Source: Microbispora triticiradicis (GTDB lineage Bacteria > Actinomycetota > Actinomycetes > Streptosporangiales > Streptosporangiaceae). Taken from it: a DNA stretch of 44,262 nt. The stretch lies in assembly GCA_003260025.2 (NCBI GenBank), contig QFZU02000068.1, forward strand, positions 1 to 44,262, given 5' to 3'. The position numbers and the translations under genes were made by a program. Below are positions 25,357 to 36,014 of this stretch, one piece after another. The notes beneath the pieces were generated by a model. That model saw only the letters and a list, made by a program, of their open reading frames with translations, did no database searches and was not told the DNA's origin. Each line of letters starts with the position of its first letter. The stretch's first letter is position 1.

Positions 25357-27492
25357 GTGCTCAGAACAACGCTTCCCGCCGCTCTGACGGTGGCGATGGC
25401 CCTGGCCGCCGGCGCGGCCGGAGCGGCTCCGGCCGCCCTCGCCGCCGCCACCGGCCCGGCGGTCACGGTGGACGTGACCGCCGGAAGGCACGTCATCAGC
25501 CCGTACGTCTACGGTATGAACCACGCCGACGAGACGCTGGCCAAGGAACTGCGCCTGCCCGTACGGCGCTGGGGCGGCAACGCGACCACCCGCTACAACT
25601 ACCTGTACGACACCAGCAACCGGGCCTCCGACTGGTTCTTCGAGAACATCGCGGAGGACAACACCAACCCCTCCGCGCTCCCCGACGGCTCCAGCGTCGA
25701 CCGGTTCGTGGAGCAGGACCGGCGCACCGGCACCGACACGATCCTCACCATGCCGCTGATCGGCTGGGTGCCGAAGGGCCGCGACGCCTCCTGCGGCTTC
25801 TCCGTCGCCAAGTACGGCCCGCAGCAGCAGACCGACCAGTGGCGGCCCGACTGCGGCAACGGCGTGAAGCCGGACGGCACGAAGATCACCGGCAACGACC
25901 CCCACGACACGAGCGTGGAGGCCGGGGCGGCGTACGTGAAGGACTGGATCGCCCACCTCACCGGCAAGTACGGCACGGCGGCCGCCGGCGGGGTGAAGCT
26001 CTACAGCCTGGACAACGAGCCCGACATCTGGCACGGCACACACCGCGACGTCCACCCCGAGGGCGCGAGCTCGGTCGAACTGCGTGACAAGGCGTACCTC
26101 ATCGGCGCCGCGATCAAGGCGGCCGACCCCGGCGCGAAGACGCTCGGGCCGGTCGGCTGGGGCTGGTCCTCGTGGGACTACTCGGGCCTCGACCAGGAGG
26201 TCTGCGGCCGGACCAACTGCTGGTCGAACCCGCCTGACAAGGCGGCCCGCGACGGCCTGCCCTTCACGACCTGGTACCTGCGGCAGATGAAGAAGTACGA
26301 GGACACACACGGCCTGCGCGTCCTCGACTACTTCGACGAGCACTTCTACCCCCAGGCCTCGGGTGTCGCGTTCGGGAGCGGCGGCGACCCCACGACCGAC
26401 GCGCTGCGGCTGCGCTCCACCCGGGCCCTGTGGGACCCGTCGTACACCGACGAGAGCTGGATCAACACCCAGGTCCGGCTGATCCCCCGGATGAAGGAGC
26501 TGGTCGCCGCCGAGTATCCGGGCACCAGGACCGCGATCACCGAGTACAACTGGGGTGCCCTCGACCACATCAACGGCGCCCTGGCGCAGGCCGACATCCT
26601 CGGCATCTTCGGCCGCGAGGGACTCGACCTGGCCAACCTCTGGAGCCCGCCGACCGCCTCCCAGCCCGGCGCGTACGCCTTCCGGATGTACCTGAACTAC
26701 GACGGCAAGGGCGGCCGCTTCGGTGAGACCGCGGTCAGCTCGGTCAGCGCCGACCAGGGCAAGCTGGCGGTGTACGCGGCCGAGCGCGCCTCCGACAAGG
26801 CCCTCACCCTCGTGGTGGTCAACAAGACCGGCGACGCCCTGACCAGCGACATCGCGATCAAGGGCCGCACCGGCGGCGCGACCGCGCAGGTCTACCGGTA
26901 CGGCGCGGCCGACACCTCGGCCATCAAGAGGGACGCCGACGTCCAAGTGGGCGCGAGCGGCTTCACCGGCACGTTCCCGGCGAACTCGATCAGCACGATC
27001 GTCGTCCCGGCGGGGACCGTGACGTCCCCCAGCCCGTCTCCCAGCGCCTCCCCCTCCCCGAGCGCGTCCCCGTCGCCCAGCGCCTCTCCCTCGCCCAGCG
27101 TGTCGCCCTCGCGCAGCCCCAGCCCCTCCCCCAGCCCGTCGCCGTCGCCCAGCGGGACCCCGGTTCCGCCCGGCTCCTGCTCGGTGACGTACACCCTCAC
27201 GAACCAGTGGCCCGGCGGGTTCCAGGCCGAGGTGCGGATCGTCAACCGCGGCGCCACCGCCGTGAAGGGCTGGCAGCTCGGCTGGACGTACGGCAACGGG
27301 CAGACCGTCAACCAGCTGTGGGACGGCTCGTACACCCAGACCGGTTCGAAGGTGACGGTGACCAACGCGAGCTACAACGCCACGATCCCGGCCAACGGCG
27401 GCAGCGTGAGCTTCGGCTTCCTCGGCGGCTGGAACGGCTCCAACACCGCGCCCAAGCAGTTCACCCTGAACGGAGCCGCGTGCGGCGCGTGA
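25357..27492 (+). CDS. Secreted GH44 glycoside hydrolase with CBM2
   Basis: This 711-residue secreted enzyme is of glycoside hydrolase family 44 (endoglucanase or xyloglucanase type). A Sec signal peptide (LRTTLPAALTVAMALAAGAAGAAPAALA) is followed by the catalytic domain, with VISPYVYGMNHADE, the LRLPVRRWGGNATTRYN segment, acid/base Glu221 in SLDNEPDIW and nucleophile Glu396 in AITEYNWG. A Ser-Pro-rich linker (repeats of SPSPSAS) at about residues 550-605 joins a C-terminal family 2 carbohydrate-binding module with NQWPGGFQAEV and NQLWDG. GTG 25357 has GGAAGG close upstream. Expression may be under the GAAACTTTC operator. It begins an accessory hydrolase region unrelated to the RiPP cluster. 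Confidence 0.92.
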   Translation: MLRTTLPAALTVAMALAAGAAGAAPAALAAATGPAVTVDVTAGRHVISPYVYGMNHADETLAKELRLPVRRWGGNATTRYNYLYDTSNRASDWFFENIAEDNTNPSALPDGSSVDRFVEQDRRTGTDTILTMPLIGWVPKGRDASCGFSVAKYGPQQQTDQWRPDCGNGVKPDGTKITGNDPHDTSVEAGAAYVKDWIAHLTGKYGTAAAGGVKLYSLDNEPDIWHGTHRDVHPEGASSVELRDKAYLIGAAIKAADPGAKTLGPVGWGWSSWDYSGLDQEVCGRTNCWSNPPDKAARDGLPFTTWYLRQMKKYEDTHGLRVLDYFDEHFYPQASGVAFGSGGDPTTDALRLRSTRALWDPSYTDESWINTQVRLIPRMKELVAAEYPGTRTAITEYNWGALDHINGALAQADILGIFGREGLDLANLWSPPTASQPGAYAFRMYLNYDGKGGRFGETAVSSVSADQGKLAVYAAERASDKALTLVVVNKTGDALTSDIAIKGRTGGATAQVYRYGAADTSAIKRDADVQVGASGFTGTFPANSISTIVVPAGTVTSPSPSPSASPSPSASPSPSASPSPSVSPSRSPSPSPSPSPSPSGTPVPPGSCSVTYTLTNQWPGGFQAEVRIVNRGATAVKGWQLGWTYGNGQTVNQLWDGSYTQTGSKVTVTNASYNATIPANGGSVSFGFLGGWNGSNTAPKQFTLNGAACGA

Positions 27493-27559
27493 GTTGAGGA
27501 CGCGGAGGGCGGCGCGATCCCGCGCCGCCCTGGCGGTCGCCTGTCTGGTCGCCGCCCGG

Positions 27560-28162
27560 ATGTCGGAGACCGCCCCCGACGAGCAGGCCCACCATTGGCT
27601 GGACCGCAACCCCTTCGACGTCACCGAGGACCTGCGCCGTCTGGCCGCCGCCGCCTTCGCCCTCGCGACCCGCCCCGACGGGCCGATCGCCGACCTGCGC
27701 TCCGATTGGGAGGACTTCCTGGCCCACGTCGAGCCGTACCGGAAGGCGCTGGCCGGGGAGCCGCAGGAGGCGCCCGCCCCGCCGGTTCCGGACCTCTCCA
27801 AGGGCTGGTTGTGGGCCACCTGGAGTCACCGGAACGGGAGTCTCCCGGCCCGCTCGCCGTACGCCGTGGCGGCCGGGCGGCTCGTCTCCGCGCTCAACGA
27901 GACGCCGGCCTGGACCGAGTGGTGGCGTCCGTCCGGCCTGCACGAGTTGCTCGTCTTCGGCACGCTCGCGACGGGCCCGTACGCGGAGCAGGTCTCCCGG
28001 GGTCGCCTCACCGCGGAGGCGTGGATCGACTTCGGGCACCCGCATCCACTCCCCGACGAGGACGTCGAGCGGGAGGTCGCAGCCGATCTGCACCGGGCTC
28101 TGGCGGCGGCGGGTCGTTACCTCGGCCTCGCCTCCCTCCCGCCGCCGCCCGGCCACCCCTGA
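27560..28162 (+). CDS. Hypothetical protein, 200 residues
   Basis: This is a soluble 200-residue protein that I do not recognise. It is rich in Trp and Ala (GWLWATWSHRNGSLPARS, TPAWTEWWRPSGLHELLVFG) and ends in an acidic helical stretch (DEDVEREVAADLHRALAAAGRYL). There are no signal peptide or catalytic motifs to point to. The ATG at 27560 lacks a good Shine-Dalgarno sequence. A TTG at 27494 in the same frame would extend it over the end of the GH44 region, but this seems less likely. It is separated from the convergent xylanase gene by a strong hairpin terminator. Confidence 0.55.
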   Translation: MSETAPDEQAHHWLDRNPFDVTEDLRRLAAAAFALATRPDGPIADLRSDWEDFLAHVEPYRKALAGEPQEAPAPPVPDLSKGWLWATWSHRNGSLPARSPYAVAAGRLVSALNETPAWTEWWRPSGLHELLVFGTLATGPYAEQVSRGRLTAEAWIDFGHPHPLPDEDVEREVAADLHRALAAAGRYLGLASLPPPPGHP

Positions 28163-28175
28163 TCTGGGCCTGGTC

Positions 28176-28218
28176 CCGGGGGCGGCCCCGTGCGTCCCGC
28201 ACGTACGGGGCGCCCCCG
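28176..28218. terminator. Bidirectional hairpin between convergent genes
   Basis: GGGGGCGGCCCCGTGCG pairs with CGCACGTACGGGGCGCCCCC, with a few bulges, around a short loop. It sits exactly between the convergent hypothetical gene (ends 28162) and the CE1-GH10 gene (ends 28262), so it can stop transcription from both sides. No T-run is present, as is usual in this GC range. Confidence 0.65.
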
Positions 28219-28261
28219 GTCGTGCGCTCCTGGTCAGGAGCGCGTCATCGGGTTTCGCCGG

Positions 28262-30700
<2,439 letters not shown>

Positions 30701-30706
30701 TCAGAA

Positions 30707-30846
30707 GACTGCCTAAAAGTTTCTGATGCCACAACCGGCGACCGGTTCGCAGGGAGGGCAATCGAAAGAGCCAAAGCTCATGAGTCGGCCAGGCCACTTA
30801 GGAGGCGACGCACATTGGAAACTTTCATCTGACTGCCGAAAAGTTC
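30707..30846. promoter_or_regulatory. Operator-like repeats upstream of the xylanase gene
   Basis: The 358-bp gap 30677-31034 holds GACTGCC[T/G]AAAAGTT twice (30707-30721 and 30831-30845, 14 of 15 bases alike) and a perfect GAAACTTTC at 30818-30826, the same palindrome as before the GH44 gene. These lie in the promoter region of the divergent xylanase and DUF1080 genes and look like repressor sites for plant-polysaccharide enzymes. The rest of the gap shows no gene. Confidence 0.5.
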
Positions 30847-31034
30847 CAACTATGCGTCACGCGTACGCGGGAGGGCGCCGGGAGGCTCGGCCACGCCCGC
30901 TGTTGACCGCGCTGTCGCGCGCCCGTGACAATGTGTGTGCTCCGGGCTCGACGGGTGCGGGCACGCCGACAGGGCCGGGGCGGTGTTTCGGCCATGACGC
31001 GTTCGGCGCCGCGTCCTTGTGAAAGGGACCACGC

Positions 31035-32126
31035 GTGCGGCTGCCCTGGCGATCCACCGGGCCGACGGCGACGAGGGCCACGGCCGGCGCGGGCGTCTCT
31101 CGTACGGGAAGATCGACGCTCGCCGGAGCCCTGCTCGCCGTCGCGGCCGCCGCGAGCAGCGGGATCACGCCTCCGGCGACCGCCGCCCGGGCGGTGTCGT
31201 GCGCGGTGCCCGACTCCCGGCCCACGGTCAGGTTCCTGGACGCCGACACCGGCGTGGCGAACCGGCCCGCCGGGGGCGGCTGCACCGTGAACGACCTCGT
31301 CGACGACGAGCGCGCGTGGCCGGACCACGGCGCGTTCGTCTCCCACGTGGGCGAGGTCGCCCGGCGGCTCGGCCGCTCAGGGGTGATCGGCGGGCGGGAG
31401 AGCACGGCGCTCACGCGGGCCGCCGCCCGGTCCGGCATCGGCCGGCCGGACGGGCCCAGGCCGTACCGGTGGATCTTCGACGGCACGCGGGCGTCGTTCG
31501 GCGACTGGGGCTATGTCGGCGACCGGGGCTTCGCGCTGCGCGACGACGGGACCGTGGTGACCCTGGGCACGCCCACCGGCGGCGGGCTCGGCCTGCTCTG
31601 GTACAGGCCGGAGCGGTTCGGCGACTTCTCGCTGCGCCTCCGGTTCCGGGACGAGCGGGCCGGGGACGCGAACGCGAGGTCGAACGGCGGTGTTTTCGTA
31701 CGGTTCCCCGGTGTGGACCCCGCCGCCGACCCCGAGTGCGGGACCGGCGACCCCGCCTGGGTCGCGGTCAACTGCGGCCACGAGATCCAGATCAACGACA
31801 CCCCCGAGGGCGGCGCCGGGGACCCCAGCAAGACCGGGTCCGTCTACGGGTTCGCCGACCTCGGCCTGGCCCGGGCCCGGCCGACCGCCAAGAACGTCTG
31901 GAACGACCTGGAGATCCGCGTCGTCGGGCAGCACTACACGGTGATCCGCAACGGCGAGGTCGTGAACGAGTTCGACAACGCCCCCGGCCTCCCGTTCCCC
32001 GGGCGCCCGGCGGACCCAGGGACGAGCGGCCGCCAGTTCGCCCGGGGCCACATCGGGCTGCAGAACCACGACGGTGAGTCGGTCATCGCGTTCCGCGACA
32101 TCCGCGTACGCGACCTGGGCCGGTAG
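31035..32126 (+). CDS. Secreted DUF1080 (3-keto-disaccharide hydrolase-like) protein
   Basis: This 363-residue protein starts at GTG 31035 with GAAAGGGA upstream. It has a twin-arginine-poor, hydrophobic export signal (STLAGALLAVAAAASSGITPPATAARA). The C-terminal half is a jelly-roll domain of the DUF1080 type: RWIFDGTRASFGDWGYVG, FSLRLRFRDERAGDANARSNGGVFVRFPG, GHEIQINDTPEGG, and NVWNDLEIRVVGQHYTVIRNGEVVNEF. DUF1080 domains occur in glycosidase-like proteins, some acting on 3-keto-sugars. Residues 55-130 form a separate region (AVPDSRPTVRFLDADTG, NDLVDDERAWPDHGAFVSHV) seen in other secreted actinomycete proteins. Its neighbours suggest a role in plant-sugar use. Confidence 0.75.
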   Translation: MRLPWRSTGPTATRATAGAGVSRTGRSTLAGALLAVAAAASSGITPPATAARAVSCAVPDSRPTVRFLDADTGVANRPAGGGCTVNDLVDDERAWPDHGAFVSHVGEVARRLGRSGVIGGRESTALTRAAARSGIGRPDGPRPYRWIFDGTRASFGDWGYVGDRGFALRDDGTVVTLGTPTGGGLGLLWYRPERFGDFSLRLRFRDERAGDANARSNGGVFVRFPGVDPAADPECGTGDPAWVAVNCGHEIQINDTPEGGAGDPSKTGSVYGFADLGLARARPTAKNVWNDLEIRVVGQHYTVIRNGEVVNEFDNAPGLPFPGRPADPGTSGRQFARGHIGLQNHDGESVIAFRDIRVRDLGR

Positions 32127-32186
32127 GCGGAGCAGGGCGGCTGCCGAGGGGAACGCCGCGTGCCGGACGGCCGGGACGGGCGCGGC

Positions 32187-32846
32187 TCACCGCCTCCCGA
32201 GGCCGTGCAGCACGGCCGCGACCAGATCGTCCAAGCCCGCGTCGTCCGGTCCGGCGGCGCCCCGTGCTGGGGCGGCCGGTGCCGGGGCGGGCGGATCCGG
32301 CGGCGACACGGAGGCCAGGGCGGACATCACCGGCTCGTGGCAGACGCCGACGATCATCCGCGCCGCCGCCTCGACCCGCGCGTCCGGGGCCAGGCGGCCG
32401 AGGTCCCGTTCGGCGTTCAGGTAGGCGAGCAGGCGGTCGCGCCAGTCCAGGCCGGGGACGGGCCCGCCGGCGAACCTGGCCAGCACGGCCGGCTGCCCGG
32501 CCAGCCCGGCGAGCACCGGCAGGATGCCCGCGTGCAGGGCCATGCCGTAGGCGACGAAGGCGCGCAGGCCGGCCTCGACGGTGCCGGCGCCCGGTTCGGG
32601 AAGGTCGCCCAGGCCGCTCTCGACGGCCCGCACGCGGGCGCGCAGCGCGCACGCCAGCAGTTCCTCCTTGTCGGCGAAGTGGTTGTAGAGCACACCGTCG
32701 GCGACTCCGGCCTCCCGGGCGATGGCGCGCACGGTCAGCCCCGCCGCCCCGCGCTCGGCCATCAGCCGCTCGGCGGTGGCGATCAGGTGCTCACGCAGGC
32801 TCCGCCCGCCGTCTCGCAGCGCGGCCGCTTTCCTCGGTGACATCAC
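32187..32846 (-). CDS. TetR family regulator
   Basis: This protein of about 219 residues has a standard TetR N-terminal HTH: LIATAERLMAERGAAGLTVRAIAREAGVADGVLYNHFADKEELLACAL. The C-terminal ligand-binding part is helical (FVAYGMALHAGILPVLAGLAG, RMIVGVCHEPVMSALA) with a Pro/Ala-rich stretch near residues 185-200. The start is GTG 32846 or the next codon ATG 32843. It lies 46 nt before the divergently positioned methyltransferase gene end and is convergent with the DUF1080 gene, so its target is not evident from gene order. Confidence 0.88.
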   Translation of the reverse strand: MMSPRKAAALRDGGRSLREHLIATAERLMAERGAAGLTVRAIAREAGVADGVLYNHFADKEELLACALRARVRAVESGLGDLPEPGAGTVEAGLRAFVAYGMALHAGILPVLAGLAGQPAVLARFAGGPVPGLDWRDRLLAYLNAERDLGRLAPDARVEAAARMIVGVCHEPVMSALASVSPPDPPAPAPAAPARGAAGPDDAGLDDLVAAVLHGLGRR

Positions 32847-32892
32847 CCCGCATGTTAGTGCGGCGCCCTCGGCCCCGCCCAGGTCGTACGTC

Positions 32893-33720
32893 TCACCGGA
32901 CGGCCGTCACGAGCCACGCGGAGCCGGTGAGCCGCAGCGGCCCGCCGGGCTCCTCGAAGCGCCGCAGCGCCGTCTCCAGCGCGTCGAGCGCGCGGGCCGC
33001 CGAGGCGTCGTCCACCGCGCGGAGGTGGTGCCGCACGGGCCCCCAGCCGCCGAGAAACTCCGCCGCGTCGGCCGCGTCCCTGCCCCAGATCTGCGGAGCC
33101 GTCACGGGCGCGCACCCGGCGTCCCGGAAACCCGCGGCGGCGAGGACGTCCCGGACCCGGTCCGGGTCGCCCAGCGAGGCGGGGCCGCTGCCCGTCTCCG
33201 CCGGCCGGAGCGCCGGAACGTGCTCGGCCACGGCGGCGAAGACCTCCTCCAGGTCGCCGCTCCCGGCCTGCCGCAGGGACAGGAACGCCAGCCGTCCCCC
33301 GGGACGGAGGGCACGGCGGACGTTGGCGAAGGCGGCGACGGGATCGGCGAAGAACATCACCCCGAAGCGGCTCACCGCCACGTCGAACGCCGCGTCCGGG
33401 AACGGGTGGACCTGCACGTCGCCGCGCTCGAAGGTCACGTTGCCGACGCCCTCGCGCAGCGCGGCCAGCCGGGCGGTGCGCAGCATCGGCTCGGAGAGGT
33501 CGACGCCGGTGGCCCCTCCCGAACCCGCCCGGCGCGCGGCGAGCCGGGTCACCTGACCGTTGCCGCAGCCGAGGTCGAGCACGTGCTCGCCGATCGCCGC
33601 CGCGCCGAGGAGCGCGTCGTTGAAGCCGCTGTTCACCGCGTCGTAGCGGTCGCGGTGGGAGGCCCAGTGCTCGCCCTCGTAGCCGTTCCACGCCGCCGCC
33701 TGCTCGCTGTTGACGATCAA
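32893..33720 (-). CDS. Class I SAM-dependent methyltransferase
   Basis: This 275-residue enzyme has the UbiE/Methyltransf_11 pattern. HVLDLGCGNGQVTRLAA is the SAM-binding loop, ATGVDLSEPMLRTAR the acidic strand-2 region, and FDVAVSRFGVMFFADPVAAFANVRRALRPGGRLAFLSL covers the post-I motifs. The start is a TTG at 33720, supported by GGAGG 6 nt upstream and by the lack of any nearby ATG or GTG that would keep the N-terminus EQAAAWNGYEGEHW. A 36-bp palindrome just upstream overlaps the end of the MarR-type gene. I infer that the regulator controls this gene. The substrate is unknown. Confidence 0.85.
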   Translation of the reverse strand: MIVNSEQAAAWNGYEGEHWASHRDRYDAVNSGFNDALLGAAAIGEHVLDLGCGNGQVTRLAARRAGSGGATGVDLSEPMLRTARLAALREGVGNVTFERGDVQVHPFPDAAFDVAVSRFGVMFFADPVAAFANVRRALRPGGRLAFLSLRQAGSGDLEEVFAAVAEHVPALRPAETGSGPASLGDPDRVRDVLAAAGFRDAGCAPVTAPQIWGRDAADAAEFLGGWGPVRHHLRAVDDASAARALDALETALRRFEEPGGPLRLTGSAWLVTAVR

Positions 33721-33731
33721 GATGCCTCCAG

Positions 33732-33767
33732 ATTATGAACACTAGTTCATGAACTTGTGTTCATAAT
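33732..33767. promoter_or_regulatory. 36-bp near-perfect palindrome upstream of the methyltransferase gene
   Basis: Outer arms ATTATGAACAC (33732-33742) and GTGTTCATAAT (33757-33767) enclose an inner palindrome AGTTCATGAACT (33744-33755). Only one pair of bases breaks symmetry. It overlaps the stop of the MarR-type gene and lies 12 nt before the methyltransferase start, so it is well placed as a repressor site. Confidence 0.65.
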
Positions 33768-34509
33768 GCTCATGGCCGCTCTCCTCCGTCAACGGCTTTC
33801 CGGACGGCGAGCCCGGTGAGCTCGTCCGCCCGTCGCAGGTAAGGAGGGCGCGCCAGCGGTCGGCCGACTCGATCATGTCCAGGCTGACCCGCTCCAGGAA
33901 GGCCCCTCCCCTGGCCAGCCGCTGCCCCACGGGCCCGTCGAGCCCGACGGTCTCCGCCGCGGCGATCGCGACCCGGGCCGCCTCGAGCGTCTGCCGCGTG
34001 CCGGTCACGATCGAGTGGTACCACGCCTCGTTGTCGACCACGTAGACGTCGTGACGCCGCCGCGGATCGCGCTCACGCCGGGCGTACCCGTGCTGGACCA
34101 GGTAGTTCACGGACATGGAGACGGAGGCCGGGCTGACCTTCAGCCTGCGGGTCAGCTCGGCCGCGGTGCGCCTGCCGTCCTCGGACAGCAACAGGTCGAG
34201 ATGCACGCGCGCGATCATCCTCGGCAGGCCCGTCCGCACCGCCATCTCGATGATCTCCTCTTCCATCGCGCCGCCCGGTGGTCCCGCCGTGTGCGAGGGC
34301 GCCGGGGCGCCGCGCCGCGCCCGCCGGGCCGTCGCCTGGTGCGCCTGCTGGGGCCGGTAGCCGCCGGGGCCGCCGTTACGGCCGACCTCCCGGCTGATCG
34401 TCGAGGTCGGCCGGCCGAGCCGCCTGGCGATCTCCGCGTAGGAGAGCCCGTCGGCGAGTCCGGCCGCGATGCGCTGACGCTCCTGCTGGGTCAGTCGTCC
34501 TCCTGGCAT
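33742..34509 (-). CDS. Regulator with IS30-like HTH plus MarR-type winged HTH
   Basis: This 255-residue regulator carries two DNA-binding modules. Residues 3-60 (LTQQERQRIAAGLADGLSYAEIARRLGRPTSTISREVGRNGG) form the HTH found at the N-terminus of IS30 transposases. After a short Pro/Gly linker, residues 95-165 form a MarR/GbsR-like winged helix (RTAAELTRRLKVSPASVSMSVNYLVQHGYARRERDPRRR). The C-terminal helices would dimerise. ATG 34509 begins directly before the first HTH; an in-frame ATG at 34539 is possible. It sits between the methyltransferase gene and a divergent P450 gene, with a palindrome on each side. It is not a transposase because the catalytic core is absent. Confidence 0.8.
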   Translation of the reverse strand: MPGGRLTQQERQRIAAGLADGLSYAEIARRLGRPTSTISREVGRNGGPGGYRPQQAHQATARRARRGAPAPSHTAGPPGGAMEEEIIEMAVRTGLPRMIARVHLDLLLSEDGRRTAAELTRRLKVSPASVSMSVNYLVQHGYARRERDPRRRHDVYVVDNEAWYHSIVTGTRQTLEAARVAIAAAETVGLDGPVGQRLARGGAFLERVSLDMIESADRWRALLTCDGRTSSPGSPSGKPLTEESGHEHYEHKFMN

Positions 34510-34539
34510 GCCGCCAGTATTGCCTTCGCCTCCATTCAT

Positions 34540-34556
34540 TGCAACGCACTGTTGCA
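34540..34556. promoter_or_regulatory. Inverted repeat at the regulator/P450 divergent region
   Basis: TGCAAC-GCACT-GTTGCA is a perfect 6-bp inverted repeat at the 5' end of the MarR-type gene. It lies about 64 nt before the -35 box of the divergent P450 gene. It differs in sequence from the 36-bp palindrome on the other side of the regulator gene. Confidence 0.45.
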
Positions 34557-34619
34557 TTCACCTTCAGTGCCATTGCATCAATTTATCGCCGTTTAGCTGG
34601 GCAGAAGCCAACTATGACA

Positions 34620-34649
34620 TTGACATCTCATCTGAACGCAACGTAGCTT
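34620..34649 (+). promoter_or_regulatory. Probable promoter of the P450 gene
   Basis: TTGACA (34620-34625), an 18-nt spacer and TAGCTT (34644-34649) form a sigma-70-like promoter. It lies 45 nt before the P450 start, which has AGAGGAA as ribosome-binding site. The region is unusually AT-rich for this window. Confidence 0.5.
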
Positions 34650-34693
34650 TCGCTATGTATCAAACACGTACTATCGCGAGAAGAGGAACGGCG

Positions 34694-35902
34694 ATGGGTG
34701 ACTCCCTCCACACCGTCACGACGCTGCCGACGGCCCGTCAGCCCGGCTGCCCCTTCGACCCGCCGAAGGAGCTCATCCAGGCCCGCGAGCACGGCCCCAT
34801 CAGCCGATTCCCCTTCCCCGACGGACACCAGGGCTGGCTGATCACCGGATACGACCTGGTCCGGTCGGTTCTCGCCGATCCGCGGTTCAGCTCGCGCAGG
34901 GAGCTCATGCGTCACCACCCGCTGGTCGACTATGGGGACATCGAGGTGCCGCCGGCGCCGCCCGGTGAGTTCCTGCTGATGGACGAGCCGCAGCACGGGC
35001 GCTATCGCAGACCGCTGGTGGGCAGGTTCACCGTCCGGCGGATGCGACAGCTCACCGAGCGCGTCGAGCGGATCACCGCCGACCACCTGGACGCCATGGA
35101 GAAGGCCGGGCCGCCGGCCGACCTGGTGACCGCGTTCGCCAGGCCCATCCCCTCCATCGTGATCTGTGAGCTGCTGGGCGTGCCGTACGAGGACCGGGGC
35201 CGCTTCCAGGACCAGATCGACAAGTTCCTCGGCGGAGAGGCCGGCGACGAGGAGCTGATCGCGGCCTACACCGCGACCCAGCGGTATCTCGCGGAGCTGG
35301 TGGCCGCCAAGCGCGCGAACCCCACCGACGACGTGCTCAGCGACCTCACCGACAGCGACCTGACCGACGAGGAGCTGAGGGGGATGGCCCTGATCCTGCT
35401 GTCGGCCGGATTCGACACCACCGCGAACATGCTGGCGCTGGGCGCCTTCGCGCTGCTGAGCCACCCGGCGCAGCCGGCCGCCTGGCGCGCCGATCCCGCG
35501 CTCACCGACCGGGCCGTGGAGGAGCTGCTGCGGTATCTGAGCGTCGCCAAGACGTTCATGAGGACGGCGCTGGAGGACGTCGAGCTGGGCGGCCGGACCA
35601 TCGAGGCCGGCACGACGGTCATCCTGTCCTACAACACCGCCAACCGCGACCCCGAGCGCTTCGCCGACCCCCACGTGCTCGACCTCCGCAGGGAGAACGG
35701 AGGGCACCTGGCCTTCGGCCACGGCATCCACCAGTGCCTGGGCCAGCAGCTGGCCCGCGTCGAGATGCGGGTCGCATTCCCCGCGCTGCTCGACCGCTTC
35801 CCCACGCTCCGCCTGGCCGTGCCGGCCGAGGAGGTCGGCCTGCGCCCCGAGACCGCCGACATCTTCGGGGTCAAGAGCCTGCCCGTGACCTGGGACGCGT
35901 GA
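34694..35902 (+). CDS. Cytochrome P450 (CYP105/107-like)
   Basis: This 402-residue P450 is complete. It has PFDPPKELIQAREHGPISRFPFPDG at the N-terminus, LLSAGFDTTANMLALG in the I-helix, VEELLRYLSV as ExxR, and the haem loop LAFGHGIHQCLGQQLARVE with Cys348. ATG 34694 has AGAGGAA upstream; longer in-frame starts lack such a site. It is divergent from the MarR-type regulator and followed after 112 nt by a cupin gene in the same direction. It probably hydroxylates a small molecule, such as a xenobiotic or a secondary metabolite. The regulator, P450, cupin and methyltransferase may form one inducible metabolic group. Confidence 0.9.
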   Translation: MGDSLHTVTTLPTARQPGCPFDPPKELIQAREHGPISRFPFPDGHQGWLITGYDLVRSVLADPRFSSRRELMRHHPLVDYGDIEVPPAPPGEFLLMDEPQHGRYRRPLVGRFTVRRMRQLTERVERITADHLDAMEKAGPPADLVTAFARPIPSIVICELLGVPYEDRGRFQDQIDKFLGGEAGDEELIAAYTATQRYLAELVAAKRANPTDDVLSDLTDSDLTDEELRGMALILLSAGFDTTANMLALGAFALLSHPAQPAAWRADPALTDRAVEELLRYLSVAKTFMRTALEDVELGGRTIEAGTTVILSYNTANRDPERFADPHVLDLRRENGGHLAFGHGIHQCLGQQLARVEMRVAFPALLDRFPTLRLAVPAEEVGLRPETADIFGVKSLPVTWDA

Positions 35903-36014
35903 TCCCCGCAGTGGCGCGCCGGCGTCGCCGGACTGTTTACTGCTCATCCGGAAGATTCCGGCACGTCCTACTGGTTTGATAGGTGAAGCCCCGTCGTCAC
36001 CGGAGGAGCGCCAC

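Noticed and set aside
27030..27180. CRISPR-like or satellite repeats in the Ser-Pro coding stretches (also at 28570-28690 and 29590-29740)
   Set aside because: These are low-complexity codons of linkers between enzyme and binding domains, with no regular repeat-spacer structure.
30726..31022. A 98-residue ORF in the xylanase upstream gap
   Set aside because: It overlaps the operator repeats, has no ribosome-binding site and shows poor codon bias.
33742..34509. IS30 transposase, suggested by the N-terminal HTH
   Set aside because: Only the HTH is shared; there is no DDE catalytic core and the rest is MarR-like. No terminal inverted repeats flank it.
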